NCBI GenBank assembly: GCA_009739215.1
Contig: VSJF01000003.1
Coordinates: 2,356,001-2,420,000 of the forward strand
DNA length: 64,000 nucleotides
Reading direction: 5' to 3'
Source: Floccularia luteovirens
Taxonomy: Eukaryota > Basidiomycota > Agaricomycetes > Agaricales > Squamanitaceae
A model generated the notes under the pieces. The model made no database searches and was not told the DNA's origin. It worked only from the letters and a program-made list of their open reading frames with translations. The position numbers were made by a program, and so were the translations under genes. This document shows, one piece after another, positions 11,342 through 21,693 of the stretch (the first letter of the stretch is position 1; each line of letters opens with the position of its first letter).

Positions 11342-12852
11342 TCAGTCATCGTCGTCCTCGTCATCATCATCATCATCACTGATAACAGTCGCGCTATGAT
11401 TCCTAGTTGACCGGCCAGAAGGACGGTTCGTCGCCCTCTGCCTTGCCTCTTGGTCCCTAACCTCTTGTGGCGTTAACTGATATCGATGACTGCATTTCAA
11501 GACAAAGGTGCAGGGTAGTGCATCTCCACATTTCATCTTCACAACACGATCATTAAATTCAAGTCCACCAAACATAGTGGACTTTCGCAAGAAATCTAAA
11601 CGTTTCATTCCTTCTCCAAGTTGACCGCCAGGTACACCATGTTCCCTAGACCTATTGCGCCGATAGGCATCAGTGAGTGATTGCCGGTGTTGGCGTGATA
11701 AAATCTCGTAATCTTCTTTTGAGCTCAATTTATTCAAATTCGAGCTTAATTGGTCAATGACCTCTCCACAGGTCACGCCAATATCGGGGTTCCTTGCTTG
11801 AATTTCAATCATCCATGGTAATGTTTCCGAAACAAGTCGTAAGGATGTAATCCTTGGAAATGTGGCGGGCTCATCTCTCCCGTTTGACCATGAGATATGA
11901 GAGGGGTCGGTCGAGCGTTGTACGTAATTCGAGGGGAATAACATGTTCCACTTCAAGTGCGGCCTGTCAGCGAATTCGTCCCCGAATGCTATAATCAACG
12001 GATTGATTTTTATAGGGGCTCGGACAATGCGAACTAAGAAAGGGTCCAAAACCGGTCCATCTAATGCGAAGATAAATTATAACCAGAAATATGCAGAGTA
12101 TATGTCTGAAACATACAGTGTTCTCCAATCGCAAACGGATTCATTCGATCACCAACTTGGGCTTCGGCGCGACTTAGCGGCGCCTGAGGTGGGGGGTTAG
12201 GTTGCATGGGCGGCCCGCCCCATTGAGGGGCTGCAGGAGGATAATTACCCCATGGATCTAATTGTTGAGTAGGATGAAGGGGAGTAAACGCATGTCCTGG
12301 TGGAGGACCCCATCCTCCGTGAGCATGACCAGGCGGTGCCATTCCCGGGTAACCTGAAGGATGAGCTGGTTGAGGGGGTGCGAATTGAGGGTATCCCATT
12401 GGCCTAGGTTGAGCCCACATAGGCGTGCTCGGAGGTACTTGAGGTGGAGCTGACATAGGGCCTGACCAGTGCGCGTTTGTTGAGATCGGAGGAAGGTTTG
12501 GGGCTTGAGTAGGCCACGGAGTGTTCTGGGGAAACTGGGGATATCCTGTGTAATCAAGAGAGACGCCGCCTTGGGGTGGAAGCGGTGCGGTTGCCGGCCC
12601 GCTTGACGGTGGTAGAAACCCTCCAGCAGACATTCCTCCTGGCGTCATATGAGGGATGAAGGGACTCGGACCATAAGGTGAATTCGGATACACAGGGTAA
12701 CCTCCAGCGTTTTGAGGGGTGGGACCCCATGACGGAATTGAAGATCCAGACATGCTTGGTGATGGAATTACAGGAGGGTGTCGAGGAGAGCTCTGGGGAC
12801 TGGCCAAAGGAGGAATAAATGGCGTCGTATTTGGGGTCTGGTGGCGCGACAT
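11342..12852 (-). CDS. DUF6699-type protein with Pro/Gly/Tyr-rich N-terminus and Asp tail
   Basis: Two exons on the minus strand, 12852-12117 and 12060-11342, 484 aa. The first ~245 residues are low complexity, rich in Pro, Gly, Tyr and Met, as in prion-like or phase-separating segments. After the intron (junction reads GEHY|GPVLDPF) comes the globular part: HLKWNMLFPSNYVQRS, DEPATFPRITSLRLVS, PWMIEIQARNPDIGVTCG. These are hallmarks of the agaricomycete DUF6699 family (from memory of the family). The protein ends in a run of Asp (about 12 of 13). No function is known for the family; no enzyme motif is visible. A second DUF6699-type gene lies ~730 bp upstream in the same orientation, suggesting a local duplication. 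Confidence 0.85.
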
Positions 12853-13580
12853 GTCAATGATTGTGTGTGTGAATGTTCAAAAATGGACGGCGGTATGAGT
12901 CAAATAGCCAGAGGGGTGAAGTCGTGGTGAGAAGTTGTTCCCAAAGGCGATAAATGACTGTGGAATTCGGGTAAGGAAATGTAAGAGCGAGTACTATGAA
13001 GGTATAGTTGATATGTCAAGGGTATAGATATCAAAGATCTGCGAAGTCGAAGAGGCTACCGAGACCGTCTATTGAATTAATCGTTCCAAAGAAGATCCAG
13101 ACCGAACTTTAGAAGGGTATTTTCGGAAATTTTGACACTCCTTTATGAGACGACACACGAAACAACACAGAGCTGGCCAGTATTTCCCTTCCAGTATATC
13201 AATTGATAGATATTTTAGATCTACGAAGGAAGGCAATCCAGAGTTATTGCTGATCCAGGTTTGGATCTAGTTAAGCAGCTTTCTCTCGTAATGGTATCTG
13301 TATCCTGGTAACCAAAGAACTGCTCCGATCTATGGGGTCTGGAAAATGGGTTGTTAGTTCAACGGAGGAGCATGCTCTTCCGAATTGATTGATGTCAGGA
13401 AGTCTTATGACACGTGATTGATTTACAGATTTGATAAGGCAATTTGCTCATTGCATTGTTCGTAATATTAATGACCATGTATCACCATCCAGTTGCTCAG
13501 GTCAGCCCATTATGATACGATACGTGTTAATATAGGATCCGTGATAGGTACATTGTAGATAGGCCATATGACAGCAAAAA
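12853..13580. other. intergenic region between two DUF6699-type genes
   Basis: Presumed promoter of the gene ending at 11342 and 3' flank of the one ending at 13581. No ORF of interest. Confidence 0.45.
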
Positions 13581-14660
13581 TCAAGCAACTAAATCCATTA
13601 TAAGAATATTTGGGGCTTTGAAACCCAGTCTGGAAATAGCATATCCATCATCCTTCCTTAGCCCCTCGAAATAAACACGATCTCTCAGCCAATCTAACAT
13701 AATGCACGTTAAGGCGATATTACACATTGAATGCGTAAATAGACCTACCAACACGTTTGTAACGATTTGGAGCCACGGCAGGGTAATACATGTTCCACTG
13801 TTGCTGCTGATTCACATTATGCATTGCTGCCCGCTTGACTTGTTCCTGGATTCGGGGTGGGAGTGCATTAAACTCTGCATCAGTCACAAAGTGTTCTGTG
13901 TAGCTATTTCCCAACGTGTTAGGAAGCAAGATATAGAATGTATACAATGAATACACTAACTCTTTCCAGATTTGTGTGCAAACATCTGACATCGTTACAC
14001 CTCGTTCGTTTTTTACAACAGAACACCACGGACTCAAACGTGTGATAACGATAAGCTGAGAAACGCGGGGTAGTGTCGCCGGTTCATCTTTGGCCGTGAA
14101 TGCCAAATCTCTATCTCTTGCATCATTGTTAAATCCACCCGTTTGACCTAGAGTGAATAGTTAGACTTTACTGGAAATTACAAAAATATGTCTACCATTT
14201 CACGTACCTGTACTTAGGTTGAACACAAGATGAAATGAGTGGCTATTTGCAAGGATGGGATTGATTTCGAGCTCTGTACTGAGCAGATACAGGTCGGTCT
14301 GTGATAGCACTGGACCATCTGTAACGGGCATCGAAGCATAATCAGCGGCGCAATTGCTAGGACCAGTGAGAGGGAACCTCACAAGAAACACCCGCTGTCC
14401 ATCTTCCAACTGAATCCGCCATTCTTCAAGTTGATAGTGTCGTACAACTCGAATTTGATTTTTTGGGGTTGATGATAGTAGATTATCAGAATAGACGCCA
14501 CGCAGATATGCAGTGTCCTTTTGTACAAGTCAGAAATAGGATTTAGGAGTGATATTTAGTTCAATTTACAGGTATTATGACTCGTAAAGTGAAGCTGTGT
14601 AAAGGGGGATGATCACCAGGGTGGTAGCAGGCGTCTTGACGGGTATTATGGCTATGTTTG
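13581..14660 (-). CDS. second DUF6699-type protein, 5' end unresolved
   Basis: Minus-strand exons with matching phases: (about 14640)-14570, 14517-14208, 14147-13946, 13903-13749, 13693-13581. The translation shares DEPATLPRVSQLIVITRLSPW, RGVTMSDV, and YKRVDWLRDRVYFEGL with the neighbour's DEPATFPRITSLRLVS, IGVTCGEV and MKRLDFLRKSTMFGGL. It lacks the Pro-rich N-terminus; instead the upstream exons carry about 130 residues without recognised motifs (DTAYLRGVYSDN, RVFLVRFPLTGPSNC). I could not find an ATG in frame with the first recognisable exon, so the start, or an additional upstream exon, is missing, or the gene is 5'-truncated. The intact phase through four introns argues that at least the rest is still under selection. 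Confidence 0.7.
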
Positions 14661-14987
14661 GAACACAATGACCGGAATCAGCCAGGCTTGAACGACGTCC
14701 AACAAGTCGGTGTAACTTCAATGACTCGAGTAAGCCAGCTGCCAGAGTTCCGATGTTACGAATACAAAGTTTTCAAGCTGTGAGAAAAACATGTTGCCAA
14801 TGCTATGAATGTGGATGATTCGCCTCGTGTGCGTGAGCATCTCATAAAGATAAGATAAATGCCTAATTTGGTGATAGATTAGATTACATTATAGACAATG
14901 ATGTAACATCGATGGTGAACATCTCAAACGTAACCTCGAAGCTTCCCAGTTTCACTGTGCACTGCACAAACCCAGACCTAACCAAAT

Positions 14988-16089
14988 ATGCCTCCAAGAG
15001 GTGTAAACACCAAGAAAGAAAGTGGCCGTGCAAAGAAAGCAGAGAACGAAGCTAAGAAAAAGGAGGAAGCTACAGCAGCCAAAGTGATTCCTTATCACGA
15101 TCAAGATGTTTGCCATACAACTTATTATCTATGCAATTAGGAAAAGGCAGAAGCAGATCAATGGAAAGACAAAGATGTGAAAGGAGGTAAAACGAAGATC
15201 GAGGAAAAAGAGGAGAAGAGGAAAGCAGATCTTGCTCGCAAGGCTGAGAATGCACGTTTGTTAGCCGAAGAAGAAGCCAGTGTTACTGCAGTGAAGAAAC
15301 CAGCACCTAGAACAGGAAAGAAAAATGAGAAAGCTTCAAAACCTGCTGGCCCCGGGGCAATCGCCGCTGGTGATATCAGTGAAGAACCGAAAGAGGCCAG
15401 TGGATCCCCTGAAATTGAAAGTTTCGCAGCGACAGGTATCGATAATGCTATCGATCTCTTGGAGGTAGTGACTGCGAAAATGGACAAGGCTAGTGTTGGT
15501 CAACAAGCCGCTGGGATTGAGCGGCATCCAGAGGTGTGCAATAATCGTTCTTCGATAGATTAATCTGATTCGATGGTGGCTTCACACTTTTTTTCACTCC
15601 AGAGACGCCTCAAGGTGGGATCATCTACTGCATTTACTGTACGTGTAACCTCATAACTACTATTCTTCTAGGCTGCATTTGAGGCGTACCAAGAGCGTGA
15701 ACTTCCGAATATCAAACAGGAGGTTTGTAGCATCCACCCGGCCGCCGATATTACATGAGCTTATGCATTATTGTTCTACTAGCACCCAGGATTACGGCTG
15801 CAACAGTACAAGGTGGGCTGCGAGTTTCCACTGGGCATCATGCATTTAATGTTAATGTTCTTGGAAACACAAAAGGATCTTTTATTCAAGCAGTTCCAAA
15901 AGTCTCCAGACAACCCGTAAGTTGCACCATTCTGATCATTACTTCAATGAAGCATCGGCTGATCACCCCGCCTGCAATCATAGGTTCAATCAAACAACAG
16001 TCTCATATGATGCATCTAAAGAAGAGAAATTGGAAGCGCTGAAAATCAAGAAATCCCAGGTAGAAGAGCGATTACGAGAGAAATCCTAA
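14988..16089 (+). CDS. CCDC124/Lso2-type ribosome-associated coiled-coil protein
   Basis: Seven exons: 14988-15083, 15141-15533, 15603-15614, 15672-15722, 15783-15812, 15876-15916, 15984-16089; 242 aa. The start MPPRGVNTKKESGRAKKAENEA and the Lys/Glu/Ala-rich coiled coil are typical of the CCDC124 (yeast Lso2, fission yeast Oxs1) family, which binds vacant ribosomes and helps them recover from dormancy. The C-terminal signature is spread over tiny exons: RRLK, AAFEAYQERELPNIKQE, HPGLRLQQYK, DLLFKQFQKSPDNPFNQ, then YDASKEEKLEALK. Two exons are only 12 and 30 nt, yet phase and acceptor/donor signals all agree. Likely cytoplasmic and constitutively expressed. Confidence is high because the conserved C-terminal block is recovered only with this splicing. 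Confidence 0.92.
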
Positions 16090-17621
16090 TTCATCTATTA
16101 GGGTAGATGATGAACAGTGGTCGGGTGTGAGATATGTCCAGTTCTCTCTCACTATGCTTCGATCTGCTGTAAAGTTAATTGATCCCTCTATCACCACTGG
16201 AGCACGTCGGAGTTGCTCAAATTGTAATGTAGTACTGTGACCTAATACATCAGCGACTGAGACCTAGACTGCAAATGTATTAGCAAGATATTTTCCCCGG
16301 TCCTGTCATTTGTATTCCAACCAGGTAAGGTTTCTCAGCCACGATAATGGTACCTTGCCTTGTAGCATAGCGATGAACCCGAGATATGTATTCAAAAACG
16401 AAGGGACCTCGGCGGACTAGCATCTATCCACCTTATAGAAACTTGAAGGCCTAAGTCCTCTATAAATCCGTTTGCAGGTGAAAATAATGAGCCTAAGCAT
16501 GTATTAGTAAATTTACCATCATACCACAATTCACAAAGTCAGCTCATATCAAGCCAGAAATTTCATTCAGGCATACGAAAGTTGGGTCTTTGGTCAGGGA
16601 AAGAGCTGAGTTTCGAGGTGTCAAGCAAGGTGTCTGGGAACTACTCAAATGTTCAAAAAATTCCGCAGCTTGAATTTGACAATGATCTGGATATGCGTGT
16701 TTACGACGTGCACTTAACCGTTTCAGGTTGGACATGTTACTTTGCGATTTTGGGGTACATATTAGAGTACAGCCAATGCTTGATAAAATTCTTAACTTCT
16801 GGAATGGGCAGATAAAGCCGGTGTTTTGGTTATTCCTAGTGGCGTAAGGACTGCAACCTTCGAAAGAAAATGGTGATCGGTGCTGGCGCCAGCCTGCTTG
16901 TGGCTTAATGCTAAAAGAAAGTTCGGCTAGGGTCACGACAAGCCACTAATTATTGTTGAGTCGTGCAAGGATGGTTATCCTTCCGTCGGGGTATTTGCGG
17001 TCGCGTTTTAGTTGTGTGCCTAAGCCAATGGCGTAGATTTTTCAATTTTTCGAGGTTCCATGCCGTTCTTGAAAACAAGATTCGTAGACAACAAGCCGGC
17101 ACAGGAATGTTTGACAAGTATGTTATTCGGATTGATATCGTCGAGGCAATGTACTAATCAATTCTCTCTGATACGTGTAAATCAAAAACAAGCTGTCCAA
17201 GGATGCTGCGCCCATGGCTTACAAGTTACACGGAGTGGATTGATGTGTTAATGCTGGCGACGTAGTCGGGTGTATCAGACAGACGTGTAAGCCTGTATTT
17301 GGCGATTTTCTAGCCGTATCACCGAAAGCAACGTTAAGAGCATAGCATTTTCCACATTTCTTACTTGCAGGCTGCGGGTTGCATTGCCGTGTGTGCTAAG
17401 AAGCACAGCTTTGTCCCATGTTATCAGCTGACGATACCACGGGACATAGACGTACCAGATAACCGACCGCTGCGCAGCCATGCACTTCTTATGATGGGGA
17501 GTTGCTGTGCAACGGTCATAGTAGGTGCCACTTCGAAGCATTGATTATGTAACACAGTGACGAGCATTGTGAATTTTGTTAAAAGCGACTGTACAGTTCT
17601 AATCTCGTAGTTTAACTTTCA
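16090..17621. other. gene-free interval
   Basis: About 1.5 kb between two same-strand genes. ORFs at 16544-16936 (-) and 16963-17251 (+) have no motif, and none shows splice-supported extension. The last few hundred bases are presumed calcipressin promoter. Confidence 0.45.
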
Positions 17622-18379
17622 ATGTCTGCATATTTCGTTTCAACCCCACTTATGCCTCTCGCCTCGCCACCATCTCCAGATGCCACTAATACTCTTGCAA
17701 TTACCCAACTTCCCAAGTCATTCTTCGGACCTATGATTCTAGAGGTTCTACGGAACCATTTCTCATTGTACGGGGAGATCAACCAATGGGTACCACTTCC
17801 AGGATTTGGACGCATTCTTGTTGTGTATGAGCAAGAACATCAAGCAGAGAAAGCGAAAATATACTGCGACCCTATCATTCTCAGGGAAACTGATGACCGG
17901 TGAGGTTTATTAATTTACCGTTCCTATGAAAATTTTCTGACATTGTCTTTTTAAGTTCGCAAGTCGTTCTGCGGGTTTATCGAGCAGATCCTAGTCCCCT
18001 CAAAATTGCTGATGGCACAATTCCAAATCATCAATACCTACAACCCCCTGCTGTAGAAAAAAACTTCCTTATCTCCCCTCCTGGATCCCCACCGGTCGGA
18101 TGGGAACCCATAAAGGAAGATCCGCCCAATACAACCCCACTAGCTGATGACCTCATTGAAGCTCTTCGAAGGCTACAAACAAGTGAAAGGCGTTCCGGTG
18201 TGGAGACTTTGCTAGAACCAGAGGATGGTGTAGGAGTTGGTGTGTACGTTGAGGACTGTGATGCTGATGCCGATCAAGACACTACTGAGGAGGACTGGGT
18301 TTACGGCCAAACGATGCTATCTCAAACAAAATGGAAACCAGTTGCGACTGCTATGCCGCCCATTGGTGCTTCTGTATAA
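17622..18379 (+). CDS. calcipressin (RCAN family), regulator of calcineurin
   Basis: Two exons, 17622-17899 and 17956-18379, 233 aa. An RRM-like first half (TNTLAITQLPKSFF, then GEINQWVPLPGFGRILVVYE) precedes VLRVYRADPSP and the family signature FLISPPGSPPVGWEP at residues 130-144. The FLISPPxSPP element is the phospho-regulated motif by which RCAN/Rcn1 proteins bind and inhibit or chaperone calcineurin in the cytoplasm. An acidic stretch (VEDCDADADQDTTEEDW) precedes a short C-terminus ending IGASV. Length is normal for fungal members. Splicing keeps the phase (CG|T). Confidence 0.93.
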
Positions 18380-19278
18380 TGTTATTTGTTCTTTATGTAT
18401 TTACCTGTCTTGTGAGTTTTTTTTTTCCTTATTTTTAAATTTCTCCTTTTTCCACAAGATGATAAACAATCAGACCTGTTCCGATCGCGATTTGAGGACA
18501 ACTGATATTGCCTTTTAAAATCTGAACTGCTACTTTGTCCATTGTTCAATTTGGAGAAATACTAATTCCTTTTATTTTTCACAGTCTCCTCAGTTTCCCA
18601 CTATCCGTCAACATATTGTATTTATGTGAGTAACATTTCCACCGACATTATTATCGTTTTCTTTTATATTTTCATCGTGATGAGAGAAATTTCAGACCTG
18701 TTCTGATTTCATATGGAGACAACAAAATATTGCCTTTATTTCTGACCTTGCTGCATCGTTTTCAATCTGTCTTTATATTTTGGAGCTTGGACTGATCTTT
18801 TCTTTGACAGAAAGTCATGCACCACTTCATCAACATACTATAACTGGAAATAATACTCCTCTCTATTAGGAGCTTTGGACTTTTGTATTTAAAATTGTAA
18901 TTATATATTTGAAACCCTGCGGGAATACGACTCTCTTCAACTGGGACCAAGTGCTGCCGTGATCCTTTCTCTTGCCTGGCCGTCGTGAACATCTTTCCGT
19001 TGATGCTTTAGCAATATTATCATGTCATCTCCCAGTAGAGCCAACATGGCGGTTCTTTCTCTCAACTGCCTTATCTACGGCGACAAACCTGCATTTAGTT
19101 ACATCTTTGATGTATCGACATCCCCCGAAGAGGACTTTTCTACACTACGAGAAAAGATATGGGAGAAAAAGAAAGCACGATAATTGGCACGCTACCCACT
19201 GCTTTCTGCTGATCTTCTTTTATACACTCGGGCATACACCATCTCGACCGAGTCAAAAATCCCGTTTAACGAAAACGA
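18380..19278. other. gene-free interval
   Basis: Calcipressin 3' flank, with T-rich tracts at 18419-18453 and 18580-18670. Nothing gene-like on either strand is supported. Confidence 0.45.
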
Positions 19279-21075
19279 TGTCTCAACACAACCCCTTCAC
19301 AGAAGCAGGAAAAAGTCTCTTCGAGGAATTGAATCTAACATCTACCATGGCCGAATCAGGCTTCTCCCAGTCAGATAGGCAACAGCTTGCACATTCTCGT
19401 GATAATCCCACCAAAAGCTACACCTACAGTACGCGACGTGCATAGTTTTATGCTCTCTGCACCTTTGCCGCATTATCCAGTACGGATGCCCGAGATGATG
19501 ACCCCCGTCGCGTGTAGTGAAAAAACAAGTCGTCCCGTTTTTTGGGCTCGAGACCATAACCTACTACTACGAATGCATTAAAATCTTGTATCAAAATATC
19601 TTTCAATATGGCCATCTCGTCGACCTGGAGTCATTTCAGGACTCAAAGTCACGTCACACCGAACTCATTCACGATTCTGCACGCTTCACGCTCACCAATG
19701 AGGCTAGCGTATGGCACGTCACAGACGAATGCCTGAGAATTTGTATCAACTTGGTGAGAAGCCTGGGTCGTGACTGCAACGTCGAGCATCAGGCAAAAGA
19801 TGATGATATGAACGTGACCGTTAACAGGCTTGTCGACGTGAAAGGTAAGGGAGTCATTACCTGGGAAGAAAAGCCTCCCGTCGTATTCGGAGAACATTGC
19901 ACCTGGTTGGGACTTCAATCAATTTTGGGAAGCTTGACGCTATGCACGACCGGAGAGCGAGGTCTGCCGGCTATCATTCTCGAAGTAAGGCAACCGATCA
20001 TTATATGGATTGTGTCCTAATGCTTAAGAACTTTTCACCGGCTCTCCTTGTTCATGATTGCTCGTGGGACCAAATGGGGTGTTATACATGATGGTAATAC
20101 AATGTATGTCCTCAGAGTCGAGAGAAAAAACTCACGACCATACATTATTATTTCCTTACCGCTCTCTATGAATGCCACGACTGGGCCAACCCCTCTGTCC
20201 ATCGTATGTACATGATGTTCTCTGGAAATGATGACGTGGATATGGTGGATCTCAGTGTGTGTATCAATTCCATTGGAACCTTTTGTGGATAAGGTGCAGC
20301 ATTCTGACTCCCCCAAACACAATGATAACAACTATAAAGACATTCAGGATGTCAAAAACCCGCCAGACATCAAATCTGGACTGCGAACGGTAAGGCCAAA
20401 TTTTCCTCTCTATTCTATTGGCTGAACTTGGATCTACTCAAGAATCTCAAGTTAGATCTGCTCAAGACAAACTCTGTTACTGTCGATTTTCCTGCCCTTT
20501 CTGAGAGAGTAACGATTCATATGTCCCGCAGACCCCCCCTCATCAATGCCTGAAATGATCCAGTCCATCTCATCGCGTCTTCTTTTATTGATGCGGATGA
20601 ATGTTGCCGTGTCTTTAATACAGGCGTATCTCAGCCAAGTGGGTATAGTACAGGCTTGATGATCAAAATTGCTCAGGATGGATATGAACGAGTGCTTGAA
20701 CATGAAGCCAAAGTATATAAGTACTTGAAAAGCTTACTGGCCATGTCATTCCTATATTTTATGGTCTGTTCATTGGAGGAACTGACAATTTCTGAATTTC
20801 AATCATTGTTCTCAGCTACGAGGGCTGTGGTCTAGAGATTATGATGGCCTTGAAGAGTCTACAAGGTGTGTAACTTATTAGGTTGAGTGTGTAATATGGC
20901 GAAGGTTATTAATTGCACAGTAGTTCTATGAAATTCATTGCGCAGGTGTTAATGTGGACCATACAAGCGCTGTGCGTGTGCTCCGTATTAAAAACGTATA
21001 TCGTTTGATCGATTTCCATGCTGTTGAGATGAACCATCATTGTCCTGGAATGAATGAGTTGTTCAGAACTGGTTA
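19279..21075 (+). pseudogene. kinase-like fungal gene, probably decayed
   Basis: Pieces of one protein can be followed through several frames. ATG 19279 starts MSQHNPFTEAGKSLFEELN. A long segment at 19590-19987 (ASVWHVTDECLRICINLVRS, VNRLVDVKGKGVITWEEKP) follows, then a segment after a plausible intron ending near 20115 (KKLTTIHYYFLTALYECHDW). A kinase-fold part at 20640-21075 has GLMIKIAQDGYERVLEHEAK (candidate Lys and helix-C Glu), GHVIPIFYGLFIGG and a DFG-like RLIDFHA. One base appears missing near 20731 and stop codons fall at 20547 and 20835 that I could not remove by good splicing. The catalytic HRD motif is not recognisable. It could be a real multi-exon gene that I have mis-spliced; an atypical protein-kinase-like family common in Agaricomycetes is the best guess. 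Confidence 0.5.
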
Positions 21076-21693
21076 GGGTCACGGAAAAGTTGAACATTTC
21101 CAAAGAATTGCTTTTAGCACAAGGGTTTTCACAAGAACCTCGTTACTGTATAGCTCTGTTGATTTCGAATGAAGCTGCAAATATTTCGTTTTGTAATTGG
21201 AAAGAATCATGTACCTCCATTAAGAACATTGAGCCTTTGTATTTTTTTATAAAATATGTGTGTGTATGTATTTGATGCAAATAACATTTCGATGGAGAAG
21301 TTCTGCAACTCTGGGTTTTTGACCGTTGCCTACTGGTGGTGGTTTTTTTATCTGATCTTAACAGGAGGGACAGAGCCTCCTCAAAGAATTGAATGTCCAA
21401 CGTAAACTACCAGGGTTGAAGCCAAATTTCTCAAAGAAACACTAATTCTATCGTCAGGGTGATGGGAGTATTTGTTTATGCATATTTGTGTAGCAATGGA
21501 AAGAACTCTCCGCCCATTGTTATTACTCGCCTGAAAGACAATAGTAATTTCTTATTAAAAGCACAATGGCCTTCACAACACAAATCAAAAGAACAGCTGT
21601 TGCCAGCTTTCTTACTCCCGACTTTCATCTAGAGAGTTACTTATATTCCCTATTTCTTTCTTTTTAACCTTCATTCGTTGATCGAGCTTGACA
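21076..21693. other. gene-free interval
   Basis: About 600 bp; promoter side of the Cys-rich membrane protein gene. A pyrimidine-rich run (TTCCCTATTTCTTTC) lies about 40 bp before its ATG, as in many fungal leaders. Confidence 0.45.

Noticed and set aside
16544..16936. 130-codon minus-strand ORF
   Set aside because: No motif or splice-supported continuation in a region without other coding signals.
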